A model generated the notes under the pieces. It saw only the letters and a program-made list of their open reading frames with translations, was not told where the DNA came from and did not search any database. Positions 1-7,328 of a stretch of 17,010 bases of DNA are shown one piece after another. Numbering within the stretch: position 1 is the first letter of the stretch; each line of letters starts with the position of its first letter. The DNA comes from Gammaproteobacteria bacterium (lineage in GTDB: Bacteria > Pseudomonadota > Gammaproteobacteria > Pseudomonadales > Pseudohongiellaceae), in assembly GCA_003514305.1 (NCBI GenBank), contig DORE01000085.1:1-17010 (forward strand), read 5' to 3'. Both the position numbers and the translations under genes were made by a program.

Positions 1-366
1 AGGTACGTAGCGCAGATTGTCGGTGAAACCGTACCGAAAGTAGTTATGCTGCCGCTCCTCTTTATTATCAGCAGTTTTATTGCCTTCTCAATTGGATCGA
101 GCTGGGGAACGTTTGCGATTATGATCCCGCTTTCGATGGAGATTGCATTGTCTCTTGGCTTGTCACCATCGCTATTCTTGGCTGCAGTTCTGTCCGGTTC
201 TGTTTTTGGTGACCATGCATCCCCAATCAGTGACACTACAGTCGTTTCGTCCATGGCAGCAGCTACTGATCATATCGATCATGTCCGTACTCAGCTACCT
301 TATGCTCTTTTTTCCGCGGGGATTGCGACTGTAGGATTTCTCCTGCTCGGAATCATTTTGCTCTAA
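1..366 (+). CDS. Na+/H+ antiporter, NhaC family (C-terminal part)
   Basis: The frame is open from the first base of the window and ends at TAA, so only the last 121 residues are visible; the first in-frame ATG at 46 is internal. The peptide is very hydrophobic. It contains GDHASPISDTTVVSSMAA and DHIDHVRTQLPYAL, which closely match the conserved C-terminal GDH-SPISDT and DHIDHVRTQLPYAL segments of NhaC-type sodium/proton antiporters (COG1757). After these comes a last membrane helix ending in LLLGIILL. Family members exchange Na+ for H+ across the inner membrane and serve pH and sodium homeostasis. The substrate is inferred from the family alone; related members exchange malate and lactate. 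Nothing resembling a strong terminator follows before glpE. Confidence 0.85.
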   Translation, partial: RYVAQIVGETVPKVVMLPLLFIISSFIAFSIGSSWGTFAIMIPLSMEIALSLGLSPSLFLAAVLSGSVFGDHASPISDTTVVSSMAAATDHIDHVRTQLPYALFSAGIATVGFLLLGIILL

Positions 367-473
367 TTAGGGACGAATGGATTTGGGTTGGAGATTGGAT
401 AACAAGTTTGCACGGTATTACAGTGAGCATAAATAGAGCGGAAGCGGGCTTAGAATGAGGACTCGACATTAAA

Positions 474-791
474 ATGATCGTGAAACGTATTTCAGCCGAA
501 AAAGCAAGAGACATGCTAAAGACAAGGCCTAATATCCAGATAGTGGATATCCGCGATGCCCACTCATTTGGTGCGTCACACATTCCAGGTAGCACCCATC
601 TATCAGAGCAGAATATCGAGGAATTCATAGAGGAGACGAGATCTGACACCGCGTTAATTGTGATGTGTTACCACGGCATCTCAAGCCAAAGCGCCACCGC
701 TTACTTATCGAGTCGAGGGTTTATTGAGACTTACAGTATGGACGGCGGATTCGAAGCGTGGAAACTGCTTTGCGAAGGATTGAGGCATTGA
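474..791 (+). CDS. glpE: Thiosulfate sulfurtransferase GlpE (single-domain rhodanese)
   Basis: A 105-residue single rhodanese domain, the normal length for GlpE. It has the N-terminal VDIRDAHSFGASHIPGS segment and the active-site loop CYHGISSQ at residues 65-72. The catalytic cysteine is C65, the same number as in E. coli GlpE, and the loop is nearly the CYHGNSS of that enzyme. GlpE moves a sulfane sulfur from thiosulfate to cyanide or to thioredoxin-like acceptors in the cytoplasm; its physiological role is uncertain. The gene stands alone between the antiporter and a convergent membrane protein gene, with no glpG or glpR beside it. The ribosome site is weak, since GAGG lies about 13 nt before the ATG. 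Confidence 0.88.
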   Translation: MIVKRISAEKARDMLKTRPNIQIVDIRDAHSFGASHIPGSTHLSEQNIEEFIEETRSDTALIVMCYHGISSQSATAYLSSRGFIETYSMDGGFEAWKLLCEGLRH

Positions 792-827
792 GCTCGAGGG
801 ATCGGCATTATCTGCATGCTAAATAAC

Positions 828-1256
828 TCATGATGGCTCTTCAGCGTCATGCTTATCTAATTTACGCTTTGCGGTCATTATAATTACCATGTAGATCATG
901 TTAGCCATAGCCCAGGCGAACAATTCGAACGGCCACAGTCGATGCGATCCTGAGTCATAAATTCGGCCAGTGGCTATGACGACTAGCCATAGCAACAATG
1001 CAGCCAGGGGAAATATGGCGAGGTAGCGCCATCGCCCAGGCCATTGGCGCAACGCGGCTAATGGGAGTGCCGCGCTTGCAATCAGTGTGGCAAGGACAAT
1101 AACTGCGATAACGAAATTCCAAAAGACCGCCTGACTATGTTCGAGTGCCACAGCAGAGCCTTCCGAAGCCACTAACAAAGAACTGTACGTCAGCAGTAAC
1201 AGCAGAATAGCTAAAATGACAGAAGCATTTAAATATCTTTCATACGACCGGCGCAT
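828..1256 (-). CDS. Four-helix integral membrane protein, unknown function
   Basis: A 142-residue protein that I do not recognise. Hydrophobic stretches at about residues 12-30, 44-68, 78-96 and 109-129 predict four membrane helices. The N-terminus starts with MRRSYER, and a short charged C-terminal tail (KRKLDKHDAEEPS) follows. By the positive-inside rule both ends probably face the cytoplasm. The longest loop, around residues 97-108, contains GRIYDSGSHR. The start is doubtful: six cytosines lie directly before the ATG and no Shine-Dalgarno sequence is visible. The gene converges on glpE, with 36 nt between the two stops, and diverges from ppc. Coding is supported by the clear helix periodicity and the lack of a competing frame, not by a family match. 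Confidence 0.6.
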   Translation of the reverse strand: MRRSYERYLNASVILAILLLLLTYSSLLVASEGSAVALEHSQAVFWNFVIAVIVLATLIASAALPLAALRQWPGRWRYLAIFPLAALLLWLVVIATGRIYDSGSHRLWPFELFAWAMANMIYMVIIMTAKRKLDKHDAEEPS

Positions 1257-1280
1257 GGGGGGACATACTAGCTAAATCTG

Positions 1281-1311
1281 TGGGCCTTGCCCATAGGAAC
1301 CACTCTTGGGC
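1281..1311 (+). promoter_or_regulatory. Mutually exclusive hairpins upstream of ppc
   Basis: TGGGC at 1281-1285 can pair with GCCCA at 1289-1293 across a three-base loop. The same GCCCA can instead pair with a second TGGGC at 1307-1311. The two hairpins exclude each other and lie 40-70 nt before the ppc ATG, in the 96-nt gap between two divergent genes. Such an arrangement can be an attenuator, but the stems are only 5 bp and no U-run follows, so it may equally be a protein site or chance. Confidence 0.2.
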
Positions 1312-1352
1312 ATCATAGGTAGTCGCGAGTAAGTTATTAAGGAAAACAAGGA

Positions 1353-3944
1353 ATGGTTGATTTACACACGCTCAACGACATTTATGAAAAAGAAGTTAAT
1401 CTAAAATATCAGCTTTATAATGGTTTGTTCCTGACTTTGCCGCTAGATGCCGTAGAGCAGACCGGCTTACTGCTACCACTTTTAGAGCAGGCATGCGATC
1501 AAGGTTTGCAATTAGGGCAATCACCAGAACGGATCATCAGAGATTTCTTCCAAACTCATCGAGCACACTTTACCGAAGGTAAACAGATTCAATTCCTTTT
1601 TAAGGTAATTCAATATGTAGAAAGGCAGGTTGTTCTTATTGATGCCCTTGAGGATGCAGCTTATGCAGAAATCCATCAGACAGAAAAGAGTAACCGTCTG
1701 CGTCAACTCATCCACCAGGTTTCGCTAGAAGGTCTAGATGAAGAGTTTAAAATCTTGCTGCGCGACTTTGGTGCGAGAGTAATACTAACTGCACATCCAA
1801 CTCAGTTTTATCCAGGCCCCGTATTGGCAATCATCACTGATCTGACTGCTGCAATTAAGCAAAGCGACGTCAATAAAGTTCGTGATCTTCTGCAACAGTT
1901 GGGCAACACTCCGTTTTTTCAAAAATTAAAGCCATCGCCGTTTGAAGAAGCCACTCAGCTAAGCTGGTATCTAGGCAATATTTTTTATTCAGCATTTAAC
2001 GAAATTTCTGATGATTTACTGCACTACCTCGACAGTGACGAGGGAACGAATGATGGAACGCAGCTTCTGAGTATCGGTTTTTGGCCTGGTGGCGATCGTG
2101 ACGGAAATCCTTTCGTTACCGTCGATGAAACAAGACAGGTCGCCGAGCGATTAAGGTTTATTGTTCTTGAATGCTACCGTAACGAGCTTCGGTCGCTAAA
2201 GCGGCGCCTAAGTTTTAGAGGAGTATTTGAAGCACTAGAAAGTCTAGAAATATCCTGCCAACGAGAGTTGACCGGCGAAGAACAGCAAGCTTTTGGAAGC
2301 GTCGAAGAACTCCTGAGCAAGCTGGAAGAAATCGGTAAGCTCATTCAGCTGCGTTATCAGGGACTCTACCTGGAGAAACTGGCTTCATTTCAGCGCAAGG
2401 TAAGAATGTTTGGTTTCCACTTTGCCAGTCTCGATATCCGGCAGGATTCCCGGGTAATTCAAAAGACTCTGGAGAGCGCATTAAAAACCATACCCGATGG
2501 GTGGTATGAAAGGTTCAAAGTGCTCTCAGAATCAGAACAAATAGATGCACTTCTACGGATAGACAAAAATGTCTCATCCGCTTCACTCAAGGAGCCTGTC
2601 GAAAATGACACTATAGAATCGATGAAACTGATTCGGGAGATTCAGCTGAAGAATGGGGAGCTTAGTATCCATCGATATATCATCAGCAACTGCCGTAGCC
2701 CAAGAGATATCGTTCATGTTGTTGCGTTATTTAGACTGGCAGGATGGAAAAATAGTCTGAGTGTAGACATTGTGCCTTTGTTCGAGACCATCGACGATTT
2801 AAAGACGGCCGACCGAACCATGGCAGAGCTGTATGAAAATCCAGCATATAATCAGCATCTGCGAGGCAGAGATAACCAGCAAACAGTCATGCTCGGGTTC
2901 TCCGATGGAACAAAAGATGGTGGTTATCTGATGGCCAATTGGGCAATCTATTGTGCTAAAGAATCGATCACGTCAGCATCCAGAAGTGCCGGCGTCAAAG
3001 TGACCTTTTTTGACGGAAGAGGCGGACCACCTGCTCGAGGTGGTGGGAATACATATAAATTTTATGCCGCTCTTGGCCAAGAGATAGAAAACACTCAAAT
3101 TCATCTTACCGTGCAGGGGCAAACAATCAGCTCTTACTACGGAACTGATACTGCCGCTCGACATAATCTTAACCAATTGCTTGCAGCTGGTTTAGAAAGC
3201 AACATGTTTCAGAAATCTGAAAGAGAATTGGACAGCAGGCAGCGGGAATTGATTCAAAGATTGGCTGCGATCAGCCATGAGAAATATCTTTCGTTTAAGT
3301 CACATCCATTGTTTTTGCCCTATCTGGAAGAAATGAGCACTCTGCATTACTACGCTCAGTCGAATGTCGGCAGCAGACCTTCTAAAAGAGGACAAGCAGA
3401 TAGCCTGAAATTTGAAGACTTGAGAGCCATTCCTTTTGTGGGCGCCTGGGCACAATTAAAGCAGAACGTCCCAGGATATTTCGGTTTGGGAACCGCATTA
3501 AAAATGATTGAGGAGCAAGGCCAGCTTAGTCAATATCAATCATTGTACGATGAGTCGAAGTTCTTCGAGGCGATGATCAGTAACAGTATGCAAAGTATGT
3601 GTAAAAGTATTTTTAAGCTCACCGCCCACATGGAAAAGAACGAAAGGTTCGGAGAATTCTGGCGTTTAATCAAGCAAGAGTATGATCTAAGCAAAGAAAT
3701 GGCGCTAAAGGTGTCCGGGCAAAAAGAGCTACTTGAAGACAATCCAATTAGTCAGGCGAGCATCAAACTTCGAATGAATATCGTGCTGCCGCTGCTTGTG
3801 ATTCAACAGTATGCACTTACTCGGGTTAACGACCTCGCCAATTCCGAAATAGCGCGGGATGAGAAGAATCTGTTGCAAACATATGAAAAAATGATTGTGC
3901 GTAGCCTTTTTGGTAATATTAATGCCTCACGTAACTCCGCCTGA
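1353..3944 (+). CDS. ppc: Phosphoenolpyruvate carboxylase, Bacteroidetes-like form
   Basis: An 863-residue enzyme that carboxylates phosphoenolpyruvate with bicarbonate to oxaloacetate, refilling the TCA cycle. The essential histidine is H148 in LTAHPTQFYPG. Next come FWPGGDRDGNPFVTVDE, FHFASLDIRQDS and GFSDGTKDGG with K521, which corresponds to E. coli K546. Then FFDGRGGPPARGGGNTYKF supplies R556 and R562, and the chain ends in SRNSA, the counterpart of the E. coli RNTG terminus. E. coli numbers are about 25 higher through the second half. Two features differ from the E. coli enzyme: TAHPTQFYPG replaces TAHPTE-RRT, and D554 stands where E. coli has H579. I remember both as features of Bacteroidetes PEPC, which suggests transfer or an old paralogue. 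Two AAGGA boxes precede the ATG. The gene converges on the AbgT gene with only 7 nt between stops. Confidence 0.95.
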   Translation: MVDLHTLNDIYEKEVNLKYQLYNGLFLTLPLDAVEQTGLLLPLLEQACDQGLQLGQSPERIIRDFFQTHRAHFTEGKQIQFLFKVIQYVERQVVLIDALEDAAYAEIHQTEKSNRLRQLIHQVSLEGLDEEFKILLRDFGARVILTAHPTQFYPGPVLAIITDLTAAIKQSDVNKVRDLLQQLGNTPFFQKLKPSPFEEATQLSWYLGNIFYSAFNEISDDLLHYLDSDEGTNDGTQLLSIGFWPGGDRDGNPFVTVDETRQVAERLRFIVLECYRNELRSLKRRLSFRGVFEALESLEISCQRELTGEEQQAFGSVEELLSKLEEIGKLIQLRYQGLYLEKLASFQRKVRMFGFHFASLDIRQDSRVIQKTLESALKTIPDGWYERFKVLSESEQIDALLRIDKNVSSASLKEPVENDTIESMKLIREIQLKNGELSIHRYIISNCRSPRDIVHVVALFRLAGWKNSLSVDIVPLFETIDDLKTADRTMAELYENPAYNQHLRGRDNQQTVMLGFSDGTKDGGYLMANWAIYCAKESITSASRSAGVKVTFFDGRGGPPARGGGNTYKFYAALGQEIENTQIHLTVQGQTISSYYGTDTAARHNLNQLLAAGLESNMFQKSERELDSRQRELIQRLAAISHEKYLSFKSHPLFLPYLEEMSTLHYYAQSNVGSRPSKRGQADSLKFEDLRAIPFVGAWAQLKQNVPGYFGLGTALKMIEEQGQLSQYQSLYDESKFFEAMISNSMQSMCKSIFKLTAHMEKNERFGEFWRLIKQEYDLSKEMALKVSGQKELLEDNPISQASIKLRMNIVLPLLVIQQYALTRVNDLANSEIARDEKNLLQTYEKMIVRSLFGNINASRNSA

Positions 3945-3951
3945 GCGTGAT

Positions 3952-5526
3952 CTAAAGCGTGAATTCTACTGGCGCTCCGGGACCGAGGGGAATACCAAAA
4001 ATTACCCACACTACTGTGATAAAGATTCCAGATAAGAGAAGCAGCAGCGAATATGGCAGCATCGTAGCAGCCAGGCTTCCGAGACCAAAGTCCTGTTGCC
4101 ATCTTTGGCAAAATACGAGAATTAACGGAAAGTAGGGCATCAAAGGCGTAATTATATTGGTGGCACCATCTCCGACACGATAAGCAGCAGTACTCATTTC
4201 CGGGCTTAGACCAAGTAACATGAGCATAGGCACCAGAACCGGAGCTAATAAAGCCCACTTTGCGCTGGCTGAACCGATGAAAAGATTGATCGATGCGCCA
4301 AACAAAATGATGAAAGCCAGAAGGAGAGAGTCTGGCAGCCTGGAACCCTGAAGTATAGCAGCGCCCTTTATAGCGAATATCAAACCAAGATTAGACCAAT
4401 TGAACATCGCGACAAAGTGAGCCGCAGCAAAAGCCAGAACTAGATAATACGAAAGGTCACTCATGGACTCACTCATCATTCGAACCACATCTCGATGAGA
4501 GGTAACAGAGCCTGATGCGGAGCCATAAGCCCAGCCACTAATCAGGAACAGAATGAAAAAACCTGCAACCAGGGACTGAAATAGAGGGTTCAAACGCGCC
4601 TCAGGGTTGGCGTATTCGTCTATCAAAGGAGTGCCAGGTATCACACACAAAGAAACCCAGAAGAAAATAATCGCTAGACATGCCAATCCTGCTCGCTTTA
4701 ACCCGCGAACCTCCTCAGGTAAAAGTGGTGCGCCAGGTTCTTTTATATTCTGTGACGTATGGTTTTCTGCATTGACCGCAGAAATAGGAGGCAATCGAGG
4801 CTCAATGATCTTATCTGTAACAAACCAAATAACCGGCAAGAAAGCGAACGTCATTCCAATGATAAAGTAGGCATTACCCGCGATGTTTGCATCCCAAGAC
4901 GGCAAAATGCTCTCTGCCGCCGCTTCTGTTATCCCGAACAGCAAGGCATCAAGTTGTCCCGGTAGCAGGTTGGCTGAAAAGCCTCCTGATACGCCGGCAA
5001 AAGCGGCGGCGATGCCGGCAATAGGATGGCGCCCAGCCGCAGAAAAGACAACACCAGCCAATGGAATTAAAACAACATAGGCGGCATCTGCGGCAAGATT
5101 CCCGACCATTCCAATCAAGGCCACAGCCGGAGTAAGAAGGATTCTAGGAGCTCGCGCTACAGCTCCAGACATCGCTGAGGCAAACAGGCCCGTGCGCTCC
5201 GCAACTCCTGCGCCCAGCATTACCACAAGAACGTATCCGAGAGGATGGAATCCGGCAAATGTCTCCGGCATTTCAACTAGTAAGCGGCGAATATTTCCTG
5301 CTGAAAGCAAGCTCTCTGCGTTGATTCTGACCGCGTTGCCTAGATCATCAACCTGAGTTGGATGGATCGCAGAGACCCCAATGGCGGCAAGTACCACGCT
5401 AATTATTACGACTGCGGCGATGCAATAAAAAAATATGAAAACAGGATCAGGCAGTCGGTTCCCGGAGCGTTCTATCCATGCCAAAATTCCTCTCATCTCA
5501 GAGGGGTGCTTAAGGTCTGTGTTCAT
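3952..5526 (-). CDS. AbgT-family transporter
   Basis: A 524-residue polytopic inner-membrane protein of the AbgT family, close to the usual family length. Family features seen are the start WIERSGNRLPDPVFIFF, the segment VVMLGAGVAERTGLF, the conserved GNLAADAAYVVLIPLAG and GASINLFIGSASAKWALLAPV, and the late VGDGATNIITPLMPYFPL. E. coli AbgT imports p-aminobenzoyl-glutamate, and other members have been reported to export sulfonamides; the substrate here is unknown. AAGG lies 7 nt before the ATG. The gene follows the epoxide hydrolase-like gene on the same strand after 35 nt, so the two are probably cotranscribed. No abgA or abgB amidohydrolase gene is in the window, so a folate-breakdown role is not supported by context. 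Confidence 0.92.
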   Translation of the reverse strand: MNTDLKHPSEMRGILAWIERSGNRLPDPVFIFFYCIAAVVIISVVLAAIGVSAIHPTQVDDLGNAVRINAESLLSAGNIRRLLVEMPETFAGFHPLGYVLVVMLGAGVAERTGLFASAMSGAVARAPRILLTPAVALIGMVGNLAADAAYVVLIPLAGVVFSAAGRHPIAGIAAAFAGVSGGFSANLLPGQLDALLFGITEAAAESILPSWDANIAGNAYFIIGMTFAFLPVIWFVTDKIIEPRLPPISAVNAENHTSQNIKEPGAPLLPEEVRGLKRAGLACLAIIFFWVSLCVIPGTPLIDEYANPEARLNPLFQSLVAGFFILFLISGWAYGSASGSVTSHRDVVRMMSESMSDLSYYLVLAFAAAHFVAMFNWSNLGLIFAIKGAAILQGSRLPDSLLLAFIILFGASINLFIGSASAKWALLAPVLVPMLMLLGLSPEMSTAAYRVGDGATNIITPLMPYFPLILVFCQRWQQDFGLGSLAATMLPYSLLLLLSGIFITVVWVIFGIPLGPGAPVEFTL

Positions 5527-5561
5527 ATTTTAGCCTTCAAAAATGATTGTCAAACAGCGGT

Positions 5562-6860
5562 CTATCGCAATTGGCGATAAAAATCCCGCAAGTCCTTTAC
5601 ATAAAAATCTGGCTGCTCAAGCGCAGCGAAATGCCCCCCTTGCGGCATGACAGTCCAATGTTTGAGATCATAGGCGGCCTCAACCCACACCTTTGGCAGG
5701 ATATAAATTTCCGCGGGAAATATAGCCGCACCGGTGGGCACATTAATGAATTCCATTGGTTTGAGAGGCGCAGTATTGCGATTCTCATAGTAGATCCGCA
5801 TTGAAGAGGTAATGCTACCGGTAAACCAGTATATTGAGATATTGGTCAGAATCTCGTCTTTACTAAAAATACTGTCGAGATTACCCTTTGTTTCCTGGGA
5901 CAAATCGCTCCATCCATGAAACTTCTCAACGATCCAGGCAGCGAGTCCAGCAGGCGAATCATTCAAACTATAACCTAAGGTTTGAGGCTTAGTTCCTTGA
6001 ATCTGCTGGTAACCAACTTCGTTGAGCATGAAAGCGCGTCGAGCAGCCACTTTTGCGGCTTCCTCCGATGGGACAGCGTCTCTGCGCTCAGGGTCGGAGG
6101 GGGGGTTAGCAAGCACCATGTTCGAATGTAAACCAATCAAGCGCTCTGGATAATGATTTGCCAAATGGCGGTTAATGATTGCACCCCAATCGCCGCCTGC
6201 TAGCGCATAGCGCTCATACCCTAATCGTTCCATGAGGGACGCAAATGTCAAAGCCATTTGTTCAGGACCAAAGCCCTGACTTTTAGGGGCAGACGAAAAG
6301 CCGAAACCCGGCAAGGAAGGGGCAATAACATGGAAGGCATCGCTCGCATCACCACCATGCAATTCAGGATTGGTCAACGCTGGGATAGCCTTGTGGAATT
6401 CGCTCACTGAGCCCGGCCAACCATGTACCAGCAGGAGAGGGATAGCAGAAGCATGAACAGACTTCTGATGGATGAAATGGAGATCGATACCGTCAAGCTC
6501 GGTTCTGTAGTGGTCAAACTCGTTCAGAGAATCCTGCTGCGCTGGCCAGTCGAAATCATTTTGCCAGTACTCAAGGAGCTCTTTAAGGTAGTTCAGCTCC
6601 GTACCGTATTCCCAGGTGCTCTCGGATATTTGATCCGGTAGCCGAGCCGCCGCGAGGCGCGTGCGCAGATCATCGACTGCGGACTCTTCAATTTCAATTT
6701 TAAAAGGCCTGACGGCGGCATTGCCCTCAGCCATCGGGCTCAATGATTCGAGTTGTTCCATGTCGGCAACCTGGAGCAGGTTCTCTAGTGACAGTGGCAA
6801 CATGATATCTGGGGCCGCATAAGATTGACATGCCGCCACCGCGAACAAAAAGGAGAGCAT
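5562..6860 (-). CDS. Epoxide hydrolase-like alpha/beta hydrolase, probably exported or lipid-anchored
   Basis: An alpha/beta hydrolase with an N-terminal epoxide hydrolase domain (RPFKIEIEESAVDDLRTRL, then WPAQQDSLNEFDHYRTEL). Counted from the start used here (432 residues), it has HGWPGS at 146-151, nucleophile D224 in GGDWGA, tyrosines Y357 and Y358 in YYEN, and catalytic H410 in GGHFAALEQP. These form the Asp/Tyr/His set of microsomal-type epoxide hydrolases; the real substrate is unknown. I chose the ATG at 6860 because AGAGGAGA lies 4 nt upstream. An in-frame ATG at 6974 would give 470 residues but has only a poor purine stretch. The N-terminus reads MLSFLFAVAACQSYAA, with a VAAC lipobox-like end, but the signal is very short and lacks basic residues. 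Export is therefore likely and the lipoprotein call tentative. It is followed by the AbgT-family gene. Confidence 0.88.
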   Translation of the reverse strand: MLSFLFAVAACQSYAAPDIMLPLSLENLLQVADMEQLESLSPMAEGNAAVRPFKIEIEESAVDDLRTRLAAARLPDQISESTWEYGTELNYLKELLEYWQNDFDWPAQQDSLNEFDHYRTELDGIDLHFIHQKSVHASAIPLLLVHGWPGSVSEFHKAIPALTNPELHGGDASDAFHVIAPSLPGFGFSSAPKSQGFGPEQMALTFASLMERLGYERYALAGGDWGAIINRHLANHYPERLIGLHSNMVLANPPSDPERRDAVPSEEAAKVAARRAFMLNEVGYQQIQGTKPQTLGYSLNDSPAGLAAWIVEKFHGWSDLSQETKGNLDSIFSKDEILTNISIYWFTGSITSSMRIYYENRNTAPLKPMEFINVPTGAAIFPAEIYILPKVWVEAAYDLKHWTVMPQGGHFAALEQPDFYVKDLRDFYRQLR

Positions 6861-6864
6861 GAGA

Positions 6865-6872
6865 TCTCCTCT
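6865..6872 (-). promoter_or_regulatory. Shine-Dalgarno site that decides the epoxide hydrolase start
   Basis: On the minus strand this reads AGAGGAGA, a near-full complement to the 16S rRNA 3' end, placed 4-5 nt before the ATG at 6860. It is the best ribosome site in the region. It favours the 432-residue product, whose N-terminus is a hydrophobic export signal, over the 114-nt-longer reading frame. Confidence 0.6.
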
Positions 6873-6974
6873 CAACCTGTTGCTTCTGGTCCCTCTAGCT
6901 CGATAAATTCCGTAAGAATCTTGGGTTTTAAAAAAAGGAATCAAACAGTTTTTAAATGGAAGTCGCTCAATCAT

Positions 6975-7328
6975 CTTTCTTTACTTGCCTCGGTTTCGAA
7001 TGTTTATAGAATCAAAATGATCCGTACTATCATCTCAGGCGTCTTGTGTTAAAAGCAAACCGGGATGGTTTCGAAGGCGGCCTCTAAAAGTGAAGAGCTT
7101 AGAGATTCACTCGAGGTATAGTCCGAACAAGATATACGACGCAAACTGCGAGCGTTGAAAAGACAGCTTGCGTGGTCGTGTGACTGCAAGCCAGTAGCCT
7201 GTGACACGACTGGTGATCTGTCCGTCAATCTCCCCATCACGCCGTTCTGAGTCGAGAGATCTGAACTGGATAAGTCTCGATTCGACTGGTCTCGATCAGA
7301 AACGACGGAATTAAATAGGAAAGACAAT
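6975..7328. other. Non-coding gap between the divergent hydrolase gene and msrA
   Basis: About 350-470 nt, depending on the hydrolase start, separates two divergent genes and should hold both promoters. I see no convincing sigma-70 pair. The minus strand is open for 92 codons (7049-7327), but the peptide is rich in Ser, Asp and Arg, lacks domain features and has no ribosome site. An imperfect inverted repeat lies at 7251-7288: AGTCGA and GAGA pair with TCTC and TCGACT. GTCTCGAT occurs twice at its end, about 40 nt before msrA. The GGAAAG just before the msrA ATG is its ribosome site. Confidence 0.5.
7251..7288. repeat. Imperfect inverted repeat upstream of msrA
   Basis: AGTCGA (7251-7256) plus GAGA (7257-7260) can pair with TCTC (7276-7279) plus TCGACT (7283-7288), leaving a three-base bulge and a 15-base loop. 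A second GTCTCGAT follows directly. It could be an operator or a leader hairpin for msrA; no U-run follows, so it is not a terminator in the msrA direction. Confidence 0.3.

Noticed and set aside
3803..4258. 151-codon minus-strand frame across the ppc/AbgT junction
   Set aside because: It overlaps both real genes in another frame and matches nothing; a shadow.
5527..5553. TTGACA (5548-5553, minus strand) with TAAAAT as a promoter for the AbgT-family gene
   Set aside because: Spacing is only 15 bp and the -10 box touches the ATG, which would put the transcript start inside the coding region.
7049..7327. 92-codon open frame on the minus strand upstream of msrA
   Set aside because: It has no ribosome site, the composition is rich in Ser, Asp and Arg without domain or helix pattern, and it lies over the expected msrA promoter region.
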